Positions 16,427-30,100 of a stretch of 64,000 nt of DNA are shown in pieces. Source of the DNA: Daucus carota subsp. sativus (taxonomy: Eukaryota > Streptophyta > Magnoliopsida > Apiales > Apiaceae). Below the pieces are notes generated by a model. It was not told the DNA's origin. It searched no databases and was given only the letters and a program-made list of their open reading frames with translations. The position numbers were made by a program, and so were the translations under genes. Location: contig NC_030383.2 of the NCBI RefSeq assembly GCF_001625215.2, positions 446,779 to 510,778 on the forward strand, read 5' to 3'. The first letter of the stretch is position 1. Each line of letters starts with the position of its first letter.

Positions 16427-19130
16427 ATGCTTAACCCTAAATTATGCCATTCCCCTGGCATGTCTAGTAATTATGTTCAAGCTTTTATATATGATTTTAG
16501 AGATGATCCTGTTCTTCACAAGAGCGGAGAAATTTCATCAGAACTACTTAACGCAATCAAAGATTCAAAGATGTTTGTCGTTGTTCTTTCAGAGGACTAT
16601 GCTCGGTCAGCCTGGTGCCTCAACGAGCACGTAGAGATCCTTAATTGCAAGAGGACGGTAAATCAGGTTGTTCCCGTATTTTACCATGTTGATCTGTCAG
16701 ATCTACGACACCAGAGAAGAAGTTTTGGAGCAGCTCTTGAAGGTCAGAAAAAGCGTTACTTGGTTTACAGGAAGGAATTGGAGATCGTTGCGGAGATTGT
16801 GGTCCGGCAAGCATCTACAAAAGTATTACACCTTGATGAACATAGGGATAGATTTTGATGTTGAAGAGACATATCAGAAACTAAGCACGGAGTCAAATAA
16901 TGTCCGTGTTATTGGTATTTGTGGGATGAGCGGGATTGGAAAAACTACAACTGCCAAAGCTTTCTACAACAAATATTCCAACAACTTTGACATCAACCGC
17001 TTCCACAGAAGTATCACATCTCGATGAACATCTCTTTGGGATAGATTCGGCTGTTGAAGAGATATATCAACAACTAAGCACGGATTCAAATGATGTTCGT
17101 GCTATTAGTATTTGTGGGATGGACGGAATTGGGAAAACTACAACTGCCAAAGCTTTCTACAAGAAATATCCCAATAAATTTGATCTACAAAAGTATTACA
17201 CCTTGATGAACATCTATTTGGGATAGATGTAACTTTTGAAGAGATATATCAAAAACTAAGCATGGATTCAAATGATGTTCATGCTATTGGTATTTGTGGG
17301 ATTGGAAAAAACTACAACTATCAAAGCTTTCTACAACAACTTAGATATCATCTGCTTCATTGAAAGTGCATACTATATTCTGGATGAGGTAGTCCCCTGC
17401 TTCGGTTTATCGTGCAAATCTTGATTGAACTTCTCAGAAGTATGGATCATAAGGTCTCTAATGTTAAAAGCAGGATAAGGCAGTTGAGGAAATACTTTGC
17501 TGTAAAAAAGCTCTAATTGTTTTGTAGGATTTAGATCAATGAAGCTATTCAGAATTACTAGTAAGGCTTTGCAACTTGTTTTCCGCTGGAAATAGAATTA
17601 TTACAGCGACAAGAGATAAAAACCTGGTAAAACAATTGAAACTAGATATATCACAAGTAGACATATACTGGGTGAAGAAATTGGGACAAGAAGAATACTA
17701 GTATTTTTTTCTTGAAACTACGAATGTCTAATAAGTAAATATTATGCTTAAGGTTATGCTTGAATAAATAAGCACCATGAAGATGCTAAGATATGTTGGT
17801 GTCTTGTTAGAAGATTTTCATATACAAAACCTTGTCACACTTGACATGCCGTTTAGCAAATTCAAAATCTTGTGGAGAAGTCCCAAGGTATGAAACAGAG
17901 AAATTCTTTTACTATGTCATCTTTCTGGAAAGAATCCTAAAGTTAATATGTAAAGAAACAATAGTAGAGCTAATACAGAAAAGTGGTGGTGCTTGAAATA
18001 ATTTGAATGTGCTTACTTCTATTTTTCTAAACAGCCTATGAAGCAACTGACTAATTTGGCCCGTAGGGATTTGAATCGTTGTTGCAATCTAAAATGATTG
18101 CCTGAGCAATTAGGCGATCTCAAAGGCTTAAAGATGTTAGATGTAATTTATATTGCTATATAGCAGCTTACGGATTCATTTGCTAGACTGAGGGAACTGG
18201 TAATTTTGAAATTGTACAGTTGCAATAAGCTTAGAAACTTACCTGAGAAATGTAGGTACATGGAAAGCTTATAGATATTTGAAGCAACTGAGAGTGCATT
18301 TAGCAACTGCCTAATTCATTCGGAGACTTGATTAATTTGGTCGATCTCTGATTGTCTGAATGTCAGAAGCTTACAGGCCCTCCAAATAGCACATGAAATT
18401 TAAAATTGCTTAAAGTACTAGATCTGCACTTGTGTACAAAGCTGGAGAGATTCCTGAACAATTGGGGCAGATGCAATGCTTAGAAAAGCTTAATGCATCG
18501 TTTACAGGAATACAAGAATTTCCAGATTGTATTGGACTGCTGAGTAGGTTACAGGTGTTGGAATTAAGATCCTGCAACAAGCTTAGATATTTGCCTGAGA
18601 GCATCGGGAATTTTACATCACTTGCACATTTATATCTTGGGACACCTTTGAAATTAGTTTTCCTGATACGGTAAAAAATATGAAGCTGGAATATCTTGGT
18701 CTGAGATGTAATCTACGATTAGGCTGCCTACGATTCTAAGTTTCTCTTATTTGAAAGAGTTAACTCTTGGTGATGAGGGCCAGAATTCCTACTCAATGAA
18801 ATCATTAGTCTGTTTATGCTTTCCAGCCTACTACATCTTACATTGTAAAACTGTGCAAGCCCTGGTCCTTCCTTTGAATCTAAGAAACCTGAGGATATTT
18901 TAGCATGCAACGCTGGATCATCTGCCTGATTTATTTGGCTTGAACCAGTTGAAGACATTTTTCATAAAGGAATGCATCAACCTGCAATCACTCTCGGTCT
19001 TCCTCCTCATCTTGAATACCTTATAGTTGTGGAATGCACGAGGCTACAGGATATTTCAGATCTGTAAATGTTGGAGGATTTGTTAGCTTTAATGTATCTT
19101 AGATGCAGCAATCTAAAATGTGAAACTCTC
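16427..19130 (+). pseudogene. TNL resistance-gene pseudogene (TNL-2)
   Basis: Order of remnants: a TIR domain lacking its first ~35 residues (16,470-16,790; motifs FRDDPVLHKSGE, LSEDYARSAWCLNEHVEIL, FYHVDLSDLRHQ); three P-loop copies (16,821-17,350); kinase-2 and RNBS-B remnants (about 17,510-17,640, ALIVL then NRIITATRDKN); the first LRR exon (about 17,820-17,890); a long LRR section (18,035-18,690) including an uninterrupted piece at 18,432-18,674 with EIPEQLGQMQCLEKLNA; and LRR tail fragments to about 19,130. Frames change repeatedly and stops are frequent. The GLPL/ARC2 exon was not seen. It is a dead relative of the TNL at 53.0-56.2 kb. Confidence 0.85.
16821..17350 (+). repeat. Tandem triplication of a P-loop segment
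   Basis: Three head-to-tail copies begin near 16,821, 17,009 and 17,191 (spacings 188 and 182). Each encodes the region from HLDEH through the Walker A motif to AFYNKY. Walker A reads GMSGIGKTT in copy 1 and GMDGIGKTT in copy 2; copy 3 has a small deletion and a frameshift there. The unit lengths are not multiples of three, so the copies lie in different frames. The junction TCTACAAAAGTATTACACC is identical before copies 1 and 3. Confidence 0.9.
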
Positions 19131-21179
19131 GTATCTTCAATTAATCTAATACCTTACTTTTTATGTACTCATTTTTGGTGTTTTCTTGCTAATTACTAGA
19201 GCTTAAACAATGCACTTGACCACTGATAGAATCAGAATTTCGAAACAGTGGGGACTAAAATAATAGAATAACCTGATATTGTAGATTAGTCTCAACTCTA
19301 GATTAAGTTCTGGCACTGGTTTTTAGCTAAAAGCCATGATTTGTAAAATGATCTGCTCATGCATTTGCCTGAAGTTTTTAGATCGCGATTCTGTTTCCTG
19401 TTTCACATATAAAAGCTGTCATGACAATGCAGGATAGCTGGGGACCTAGCTGGACTTAGTTCCAAACTTTCAACATCATCTTCATTCTATGAAAGAAAAA
19501 TGGAGAAATTGGGTGGTTTGATAAAATGATGGCGACTCAGAGACTGGACACAATTTGTACAAAGTTCTTTACAGATCATGTTACGCAAAGACTGCATTTG
19601 AACAAACAGTTAGAATTTATGCTTCATGCGAAAAATATAAAGCTAAACTATGATCTCCTCGAGACAGGATTATGTTAACATACGATTATATAATTAATAC
19701 TTGCAGGATAATAATTTTCAATAATTTAGAGTTTAAGAGTAAGTTTTCAAAAAAGTTTTGCCAGAAATTTTATTCCAAGATTTTTTTGCAGTGCCATTTT
19801 TATAAAAAATCTGGAAATATAATTTTTTTACGAAAATTATTTTTAAGAATATCTTTTATAAAATTAATTTTAATAGATATTTTTGAGAAAGTTTTCTGAA
19901 CAAATATATTCAGTGAAACACTTTTTCCAGTAAGTAAAATATTTTCAAAAATATATGAAAAATGTACTTTAAACAAAAGTTTCCAAAAATATTTTCAAAT
20001 AATTTATTTTCCGAAAGAAATCCAAAGCGAAAACTCTTTCTCCATCTAATTTCCTTTTACACAATTCCTCGCATGTACAGAATAATAGTGTAATTAAAGG
20101 AAGCAATTATTATGGGGCAGTAGAAACAATCACAGGATTTGGCGGCATGTCTAATCCTCCCTGCTTTTTCGACACCTAAACACACACACCACACACAGAC
20201 ACAGTTACACACAATCACTTTCCCACTCGATCTGTCTACTAGATTAGCAGTGTAGTAGTATTACTTCTAACCAGCCCTAATTAATTAATCTTCTTACTCC
20301 ATTTCTACGCTACACCTACTCCCCATCTCTCTCTCTCTCTCTGTCTCTCTCTCCCAGATCCACAATTAGGTACTTGATGACTCCACATCTCCCTCCCCAT
20401 CTGAATTAATTAATACACACATTGTATGTATTTATTTAAACACCACTGTTTTGAATCTGATTTCTGAGCTCACTTGACTTCGTCTCCCATTTCCTGCTCA
20501 TTGTGGTAAATAAGTCCTCATCTTATTATATTAGTACTAATTAAATGGGACTACATGTATGTGTGTATGTATATTTTACTTTTGACGTCTTGAAGAAGCA
20601 AAAATACACTACTTTAGTGTCTCAAACTATTGGTCTTTTTACCTTTGGAGACTACATTTACTCAAACTGTTGAGTTTCAGATTCGCATTTCTTGATTTAT
20701 TCGATGTTCTTTTATGTGTTTGTGAATTGATTGTTTTACTGCTGCATTATACTTTAGGGATTCGAGTTACTGAGATTCTTTCGGTTTTGTTTTGATCTGA
20801 TGGCCTAATTCAAGTCAAGGTATGTCATGGATTTGGATTCAAATGTCTGCGTTTATCGGTTTTCGTATTCGAAATCGTAATTTGACTCGAATTAGTTTAC
20901 ACAGTGCCGTGTTTTAGAAATTGCTTTGGTTGTGGATGTTTAGGTAATAGAAATGATATTTAATCCAGTATGTTAATTTCTGTTTTAACTAGTACATTAT
21001 ACAATTATGGACTCATAGTAGGGCACTCATTCTATCTGATTTTATTGAGCTGGTTCTGTATTGATTCAATTTATTAAGGATCCGTATTAATTATAAGTTC
21101 CCATGTCGAAGGTAGGATTACTGAATGTTCTGTATGGACTAGGATGTGATGGAAGCCTGAAATATCCGCGTTCGCCACA
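19131..21179. other. Promoter and leader region of the coiled-coil gene
   Basis: 19,640-20,040 is very AT-rich with small imperfect hairpins. A CT microsatellite lies at about 20,325-20,354, a usual feature of plant 5' leaders, so transcription of the gene starting at 21,180 may begin near here with one or more untranslated introns. No protein-coding gene was recognised. Confidence 0.45.
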
Positions 21180-24100
21180 ATGTCGAGGATCAGCAAGTGG
21201 AAGCCAGAGACTGCAAAAGTAAAAGTGGTCTTTAGGCTGCAATTTAATGCTACACATGTACGTTTACTCTTCCTAATGCTGAGTTCAGCTCTTCCCTGAT
21301 TGAGTTTATGCAGACACACACACACAAACACACATATTAGGTTTGAAAGCATATAATTTTAAAATTTCTAATTTAGTCAAAAAAAGATCTGCAAAACGAG
21401 GTCTTCATAAATCATGCCGGTAGTTGTCTTTGCTTTTATTTGATGCATAAAATATATTTAAAACTGAGATATATCGTCCGATGCATGAAATATACCAAAA
21501 TTGAGATATATCATTATCATATATGCTTTATTATATAGGAAGACCTTGAGAATACCATATAGGGAAAGGTAGGTAATAACTGGAACTGAGCATCTGAAAC
21601 TGATGAAGTTTATGTTTACTTCTATGGTTACCATGTGAATTGCGAATGCAAGTTGTCATAAGTAACAATTAAATGAAATACTCGTTTTAATGTTTATAGG
21701 TAGTTTATATATGTCGCTTTTACCGTGTAACATGTGTATAAAATATGTAATACACAAAGCAGATGATATGCATGACGTGAGAGTATATTTTCACTGCTAT
21801 GAGTATCTTATGTAAATAACTTATAAACACTTTGGAACATGTAATCCTTCATCTGTTTGTTTTTGTGCACGTACACACACATGGAATGACTCATTTTCTT
21901 GATATTTATTTTAATAACTCTGTGATTTGTAGATTCCAGCAAGTGGATGGGATAAGTTGTTTATATCTTTTGTTCCCACTGAATCGGGGAAGACATCTGC
22001 AAAGACGAGCAAAGCAAATGTGAGAAATGGAACTTGCAAGTGGGGAGATCCAATATATGAAACTACAAGGCTTATTCAGGACACAAAAACCAAAAAATAT
22101 GATGAGAAGCTTTACAAACTTGTTGTATCCATGGTGCAATAACTCTCTACTTGTTTTTTGTTTGCTATTAGTACAATGATTAATCCGTAGTGCTTGAGGC
22201 TATTTATTTGAACTAAATAGTTTGACCCCAGGGTTCATCACGGGCTAGCATCCTTGGTGAGGCTACTATCAACCTTGCTGATTATGCCGATGCATCAAAA
22301 CCTTCTTCTGTTGCAATGCCTCTCCATGGATGCAACTCTGGAGCCATATTACACGTGAGTGACAAGTTTTGATGGACAACTTTGGATCAGTTCATTCCTT
22401 AGTAATTATTAGCGAAGCAGATTCTCTTTGTATGTAGCTGGTTATTATTTGTCATGCTAAAACTCTATTCTGATTGCTACTTCAAGTTGGATTGTACTTG
22501 TTTCAGTGGAATTGCCAATGAAACATCGCATTAACGTTTGCAGAGAAAATGAGGGATTTTTTTATTAGTTCTAGCAGCTTTCTGGCTGAGTCTGTATGTG
22601 TCTAGTGTTTGACGAATACATAACATATATGCATTATTAAGGCAGGTAGTAGGTAATCAGCTGGAATTACCCATACATAAATAATTTACTCACATGCGCG
22701 CGCACACATATGTCAACTTAAAAACCCCTTTCGTGTAGCTGATGACTGATGTAATTAACCAATACAGCAGAGCTGGCAACTTTATAGGCTGCTTTAGATA
22801 ATCCAGATTGCAGATTCAAAGAATACACTAGACATGTGTGTATTAGGTACTGTAAAGCTTCATTATATGCTGTCTTTCGTTTTCGTCTAATTATTATGCC
22901 ATTATCTTTATCTTTTATTATTGTTGATGGTACTTGAATTTGAGTATTAAAAGTGCTGTCATTAATACACACGTAATAAAGTACTCAACCATTATGGATG
23001 GAGTTCTTTTCAGTTTGATATGTTGACTTCTCTGAAATTGGGTTCATCCTTTCTTGAATGGCTTGTCATAAATCACAATCATTGTTAACTAGTTATTTTT
23101 ACGAAGAACTTGTAGTTCATTAGTTGACTATCACTATTTGGTGCCAGGTTACAGTCCAGCTGCTAACTTCCAAAACTGGGTTCAGGTATTACATGGTTAT
23201 GTTAAGCTGGATTCCTTACTCATATCAGGAATTTAAATTAGTGTTTATTCGCTGGCAGAGAATTCGAGCAGCAGAGGGAACACCGTGAAAGGGGTTTGCA
23301 AATCGGATCTGACTCCAATAGAATTGATGATTCTGGTGCCAATAGCATATCATCTCTGGATGCCAGTGATCAGATGGACAAGGTTTGATTGTTAGGTTCT
23401 GTATGTAATTTCTTTTGATTTGTTATTAATTGTTAAGCACTAAGTGGCAATTGAAAAACGTATAATGGAAAATTACGGATTGATTACTTCTTTTTCTTGA
23501 ACAAAGTCAAGATTAATAGTTAGTAGTAACTGCTAAATTGCTCTGTATATACCGGAGGCTAAGATTAATAGATTTGGTTGACTCCTTTGACTTTTGAATG
23601 TACTTTGGCAAAAGTGGTTATTACGACTTCACAGACTCTTAACGACTGGAATGGCATGTAACTGTTGCGGTGCGGGGATGAGTACTATGCATGCTCACTA
23701 GCGCACCCACCCACATGTTATATAATAAAATTGTGACTCACCTTAAATTGAATTATACAGCTTAGAGAGTACTGTGGCACACTTGTCAGGTAAAGTTCTG
23801 GAGTAATATTTTGCAAAGTAATAAAACACCCAGTTTGTCATATAATAACATTGTCAAGACAGTGTTCACGTTTCAGAATGCGCTACTACAGTGCTTGCAA
23901 ATGCATATATATATTTTTTTAATATAATAAATTCATCTATTTTTGTACTCCCTTTATAGTTAAATGTATGCCGATGATTAGTGGATTACCCAAATTCCCC
24001 CAAATTTTAAAAGCACTAGGACTTGGTCAAATGCATTATGTATAATATGCATGTTGAACCCTTCCTTCCCCAATCTAATTTGTCCATTTGACATTTTCAG

Positions 24101-27100
24101 ACGTTTTTAGGCAAAAAAAAAAAAAAAAGGAACTCCTAGACATGATATGTATTTATGAATTAAAATACAAACTATGTTTGTTTTCCACTTCTCCTGATAA
24201 ATAAGAATTACGAAAAAACGGATGTGCCTAGCTATGTTTTTGTTTTGCCTAAAAGTGCTTGAAAGAAGTCAAATAGGCAAGTAATAAGGAACAGCACAAA
24301 TTGTACATCTGTTGAAGAAGTGAGCTAAGCATTTTTTTCCTAGTATGTTCAAATGTATGTTCTGATGTCTATATATGTTCAAATGTATGCCTCAAAGGAG
24401 TCACGACACTGTAGACTTATGTTATTTGCACCTCTGACAGATGTCTATAGTGTAACTAAGAATATGTGCCCTCTCAGAAATCTTTATAATCACCAGCGAC
24501 CACATGTGCCTCAGTATTGTCATGATTTGCTTACAGTTCTTCTTTACATATTTTATGTCCTTCTTCACAGACGCTCAGTATGATACTTCATTTACTTCTC
24601 TAACTTTCTTTGGAATAGGTACATACAAGAGCAAAAGCGAGACCACATTCTAATGAGTTTCCGTCACAGGGGGAAGGTTTACGTGAAGAATCTGCAGATT
24701 CAGGTGTTGGATATGATGGCTCGTCTAATACTTCAGGAAGTTTATATGCTGAAAAGAATGACTGCTCAAGCATGCATGAAATTGATAGCCTTAAGAGTAC
24801 TGTATCTGGTGATATAGGCGGACTGTCCCATCATCAAAGCCCTAAGAAGGAGAAAAGTGATTCATCTGATCATCAGTTTTTGGCACAAGGTAGGAGTGAT
24901 TGGGTCCAAAGATGGGGTTCAGACTATTCCATTGACCAAAGCTTAGCAATTGCATACGAGGAGAACAGTAAGCTTAGAGGGAGCTTGGAGGTGGCTGAAT
25001 CTTCTGTTCAAGAGCTTAAGATGGAGGTAAGCTCTTTGCGGTGTTATGCTGATGCATTGGGTAATGAAACTCAAAAGTTTGCTTCTAGTCTTGTGGCTGA
25101 GATTGCTTCTGGTGAAGAGCTGGCTAAAGAGATTATGTTGTTGAAATCAGAGTGTTCAAAATGTAAAATTGATGTGGAACGGCTAAAAAGCCAGAAGTTC
25201 TCCTCTCCATTTTCTAGTAAGGAATCGAGTCAATTTGAGCAGTCAGATCATCTGTTGCAAGGAAAACAGCATACTTGGGTAAAGGGTCTTTCACTTTTGG
25301 AGGATAAGATGAAAGACGTCCAAAGAAAAGCATACCTTGGTTTTGATGAAAGGGACTTTAGCTTCCTTCACTCAGATTTGCAGGAGCTTTTTATTATTTT
25401 ACAGGATATCAAACATGGTACAGGAGTTGCATCCTTGGTGCCATCAAATCATGCTGCTATGGATCGCATCGGAAGTATAAGTCCACATAACAATAAACAA
25501 TTTGTATCAGGAACTGGGTTTGATGTTGAACTGTATCATCCGGAAAGTGTGCTTCAATATGTAAGTTTGCCCAATCTCGTGTCTCAGGAATCTGAATCAC
25601 GAGTTGCTGCTGATGCAGTAGAACTCAAAGTTTTGGAGCTTGTACGGGAGTTGGACGAGACCAAAATTGAAAGAGAAAGTCTTGCAAGAAAAATGGACGA
25701 GATGGAGTGCTACTATGAATCTTTAGTCCAGGAGCTTGAGGAAAATCAAAAGCAAATTTTAGGAGAATTGCAGAACCTTAGAAGTGAGCATTCGATCTGT
25801 CTGTACACAATTTCAACTAATAATGCTGAAATGGAGTCGATTCGGAAAGATATGACAGAAAAGATTGTTAGATTTTCTGAGGAAAGACAGGAGCTGGATT
25901 CTCTTAACAAGGAGCTTCAGAGAAGGGTTGTAGCATCAGAAGCGTCCCTTAAAAGAACGCGTCTGAATTACTCAATAGCAGTGGATCAGTTGCAGAAGGA
26001 CCTTGAACTGCTTTCCTTCCAGGTTTTGTCAATGTTTGAAACTAATGAGAACCTCATGAAGCAAGCTTTCTCTGAAACATCACAAGTATGCTTTGATGGG
26101 TACACAGATATATTGCAGAATGTTGAGGAATCTGGTGTATCTAAACTCTCGAAGTGTATAAATCAAAGTCCTGGGGTAGAGAAACAATTCTTGGGTGGAG
26201 ATATCCTCGTAGGGGACATGAAAAAATCATTAATTTTGCAAGAAGACATTTACCAGAAGGTTGAAGAAGAACGCTGTGAAATACATTCGACAAATTTGTA
26301 CCTCGATATCTTCTCACAAATTCTTAAAGAAATGTTGTTTGAAGCCAATAGTCAAATTAGGTTAATGAAGGGGGAAATGTATGGAATCACACAGCAATTG
26401 GAAGAAAAATCCGAGTCTGAAGATATTTTGGTGGGAAAGTTGCAAATGGCAATGGAAGAAATTCATACTCTGAATGAGTACAAAGCTATCAGCATTTCGA
26501 AAAGTAGTGACATGCTTCTACAAAATCAAATTACAGAAGCGAAGTTGGAGAGTCTTACGATGGAGAATTGTTATCTCAAAGAGCAGCTTATGGAGTGTGA
26601 ATTACTGATAAAGGAATATAAAACTTATCAAAGTAAATATGTAACTTGTTTGGCTGAGAAATCAGAGCTCGAAAATTTATTGAAAGTGGAAGCAACTGAA
26701 AATGAAAAGCTTCAAAGTGACATATCCTCTTTGAATGAACAGTTGAAAACTCTCAATGACGGATATATTGAGTCTGTTATTTCGAAGGAAAATCTACATC
26801 ATAATATTATGTCTCTGCAAGATAAGCTGGCTAGTTTGTTGGCATCTTATGAGCTGCAATCAAGTGGACAGTCTCTCTCTTGTAATCTTTCTTCTCAGGA
26901 TTCTGACTTGAAGGACTTCTATGGTATCGTCATGAAGTTAGAGGAAGCACAGCACAATGCATGCAAAAGGATAATTCAACTCACAGAAGAAAAGAGAGAT
27001 CTGCAGGATGAAAAGCGAATGGCTAATATGTCTGTACACACCATCAGATCAGAAATTGTAGGCATGAAACAGAAGTTTAAGCACGACATAAAGGACATTG

Positions 27101-30100
27101 AGGCTAAACTAGATTTGTCTAACACACTTGTCGGAAAACTTCAAATGAAATTTGAATCTGTTGCTAATAAATTTCATTCCAGTGCAGAGGCTGAAAAATG
27201 TAATGCTCAGCAAAATGAAGAGCTTTTTGCTGATCTTGCTCATGTCGAGCTTCAATTGCAAGAGCTTGCTTCTAAACACCAAGAATTTGGTCAAGAAATC
27301 TTGGGCTTGGGCAGTACTGCTGAGGAACTTGAAAGGTGCAAGATTATCATTGCAGAGTTAACACGGGAAAAGAAAGAACTTGAAATGTTGTTACAAGCTA
27401 AAATCGAGGAATCTTTTAAGCTTGCATCTGATCTTGATAGTGCAAAAGACAGTCTAAGGTGTGTGCAGGATGATTTGCACATTGAAAAAGGCATCAGACA
27501 CAAGCTAGAAGGTACTGTTGGAGAATATGATATTTGCAAGATGACCATAGCTGAGTTAGTACAGGAGAGGACAGATCTTACAATGTTGTTAGAAAGTAAG
27601 ACCAAGGAATCTGTCAATCTTGCTGCTGAACTTGATAATGTAAAACAGAGCTACAAAGTTCTGCAAGATGATTTGCTTGTTGAGCAAGGATTCAGAGACA
27701 AACTGGATAGTACAATGGGAGATCTTGAGAGGAGTAAGATGACCATTGTGGAATTGATGCATGAGAAGCAAGATCTTACAATGTTGTTAGAAAGTCAGTC
27801 CAAGGAATCTGTTAAGCTTACATGTGATCTTGGTAACCTGAAAGAAAGTTTGAAATCTCTGGAAGATGATTTGATTGTTGAAAGGGGCTTCAGAGACAAG
27901 CTGGACAGTACAATCACTGATCTTGAGAGGAGCAAGATGATCATCGATGAGTTATTACAGGAGAAGCAAGATCTTACAGCGTTGTTAGATTGTAAAACTA
28001 GGGAATCACTGAAACTTGCATCTGATCTTGAGAGTATGAAAGAAAGTTTAAGATGTTTAGAAGATGAATTGCGTGTTGAAAAAGACTTTCGGGACAAACT
28101 AGAGGATACAGTTGCAGAGCTTGAGACGAGCAGAGTAATCGCTGATGAGTTAATGGAAGACAAGAAAGGCCTTGTAGTTTTGCTAGAGGTTGAAACTGAG
28201 AAATCTCTTAAGCAATCATCTGAACTTAATAGTTTGAACGAAGTAGTGAGATGTCTGAAAAATGAATTGAATGTGGAAAAGGGCTTTCACGTTGAATTAG
28301 AGGTTGCGCTTTCTGAACTTAGAAGTAGCAAGACCACCGTTTTGGATTTGACACAAGAGAACCAAGATCTTAAATTGTCATTAGAGGAAAAGATTGAGGA
28401 CTCTGTGAAGCTTGAATCTCATGTTGCTAGTTTGAATGAGAGTTTGAAGTGTCTGCAGGACAGTTTGCTTGTTGAGATAGGTCTCAAGGAGAAACTCGAG
28501 TGTAAAGTACTGCAAATTACTTCTCAACTGAAGGAAGAACAGGACAAGTTGTGTTGCATTGACAGTCAGGACGCCGATAGGGTTGACTCGAGGCAATTGG
28601 CTTCTGAACTTGATATCAATAGGTCTAGAAATGATATTTCAGTGCAGCATAAGGATTGTCAAGAGGAGCCAATCGAAGAGTCTTCTTGTCCTACAGGTCT
28701 GAGTTGCCAGTTAACAGAAATTCATGAGCATGTATTAGAGGCAGAGGTTCAACTCACATTTGTGAAAACCCAGTATGAGAGCCTGATTGAGGAGCTTGTG
28801 CTTCAACTCAAACAGTCCAAGGGCTACCATGTAGAACTTCAAAATGCGCATTTTGATATAGAGTCACAGTTAAACCGTAGCCTTGCTACTGAAACACATC
28901 AAAGTAATGAAAATGCAGAGTTGATGACAGCTGTTCACTGCCTAAGATCTGAGTTAGAAGCCTCTGTTGTTGAAAACAGGGTCCTTTCAGAATCGATTAG
29001 TGTTTTAATGCCTCAACTTGAGGAATTCAAGAGGAAGACGGTTACCCTGGAGGCTGAACTTGATCAGGATTCAAGAGTGCACAAAGAATTTAACTACAAG
29101 CTGGAAATAGCAGAGGAGGAGATTTGTGAATTGATATTCTGTAATGCTGAGCAGGAAATTGCAATCATTGTTCTAAAAGATAAATTAGATGAACAGAAAG
29201 GTCACATAGCCCTGATGGAAAAATCTAGTGTTGAATCCTTAAAGTTGCAGAATCAGATTGATGAAGTTACCTACAAGCTGTCTGAACAGATTCTTAGAAC
29301 AGAAGAATTCAAAAACTTGTCTGTTCACTTGAAGGAGCTCAAAGACAAAGCTGAAGCTGAATGTCTCTCGGCTCACGAGAAAAAAGGACCTGAAGGGCCA
29401 TCTTTTGCTGTTCAAGAGTCCCTGCGAATTGCTTTCATTAAAGAACAATACGAAACCAAGCTTCAAGAGCTAAGGCAGCAGCTCTCAATTTCTAAAAAGC
29501 ATGGGGAGGAGATGCTATGGAAATTACAAGATGTTGTTAATGAGCTTGACGACAGGAAGAAAACTGAAGTTTCTTACTTGAAGAGAAACGAAGAGCTGTC
29601 AATTAAGGTCTTGGAGTTGGAGGCCGAATTACAATCAGTATTCTCTGATAAGCGTGAGAAAACTAATGCTTATGATAGAATACAGACTGAGTTGGACTGT
29701 GCAATATTAAACCTTGAATGCTGCAAGGAAGAAAAAGAAAAGCTCGAAGCATCATTGCGGGAATGTGTGGAGGAGAAGACTATAATAGCAGCTGAGCTTG
29801 CTTTGAGAAGAGAACAACTGGAAAATTCTATAAGTTCCACCGATATGCAAGAAGAAGTTGCTGTGGGCACAGTCAAGAGCATATTTGGCAATGCAAGTAA
29901 CAGTAAGTCAAACTTTGTATCATCCACTACTGATATTTTAAATGGAGATTCAACTTTGAATCTTTCCTCTGAGTATCTGGATCGCAAGAGCAGCATGGAT
30001 AGCGAACAAATTCTTGATACGAGCTTGGTTCCAGTTGAAAAAGCTGAAAATTTAAGTTCACTTATTAATGGGCAAGCCATCCAGGTAATAATTTTATATT

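Noticed and set aside
23880-24140. Possible Stowaway end (TACTCCCTTTATAG) and poly-A run in intron 5 of the coiled-coil gene
   Set aside because: No matching opposite terminus or TA duplication could be found.
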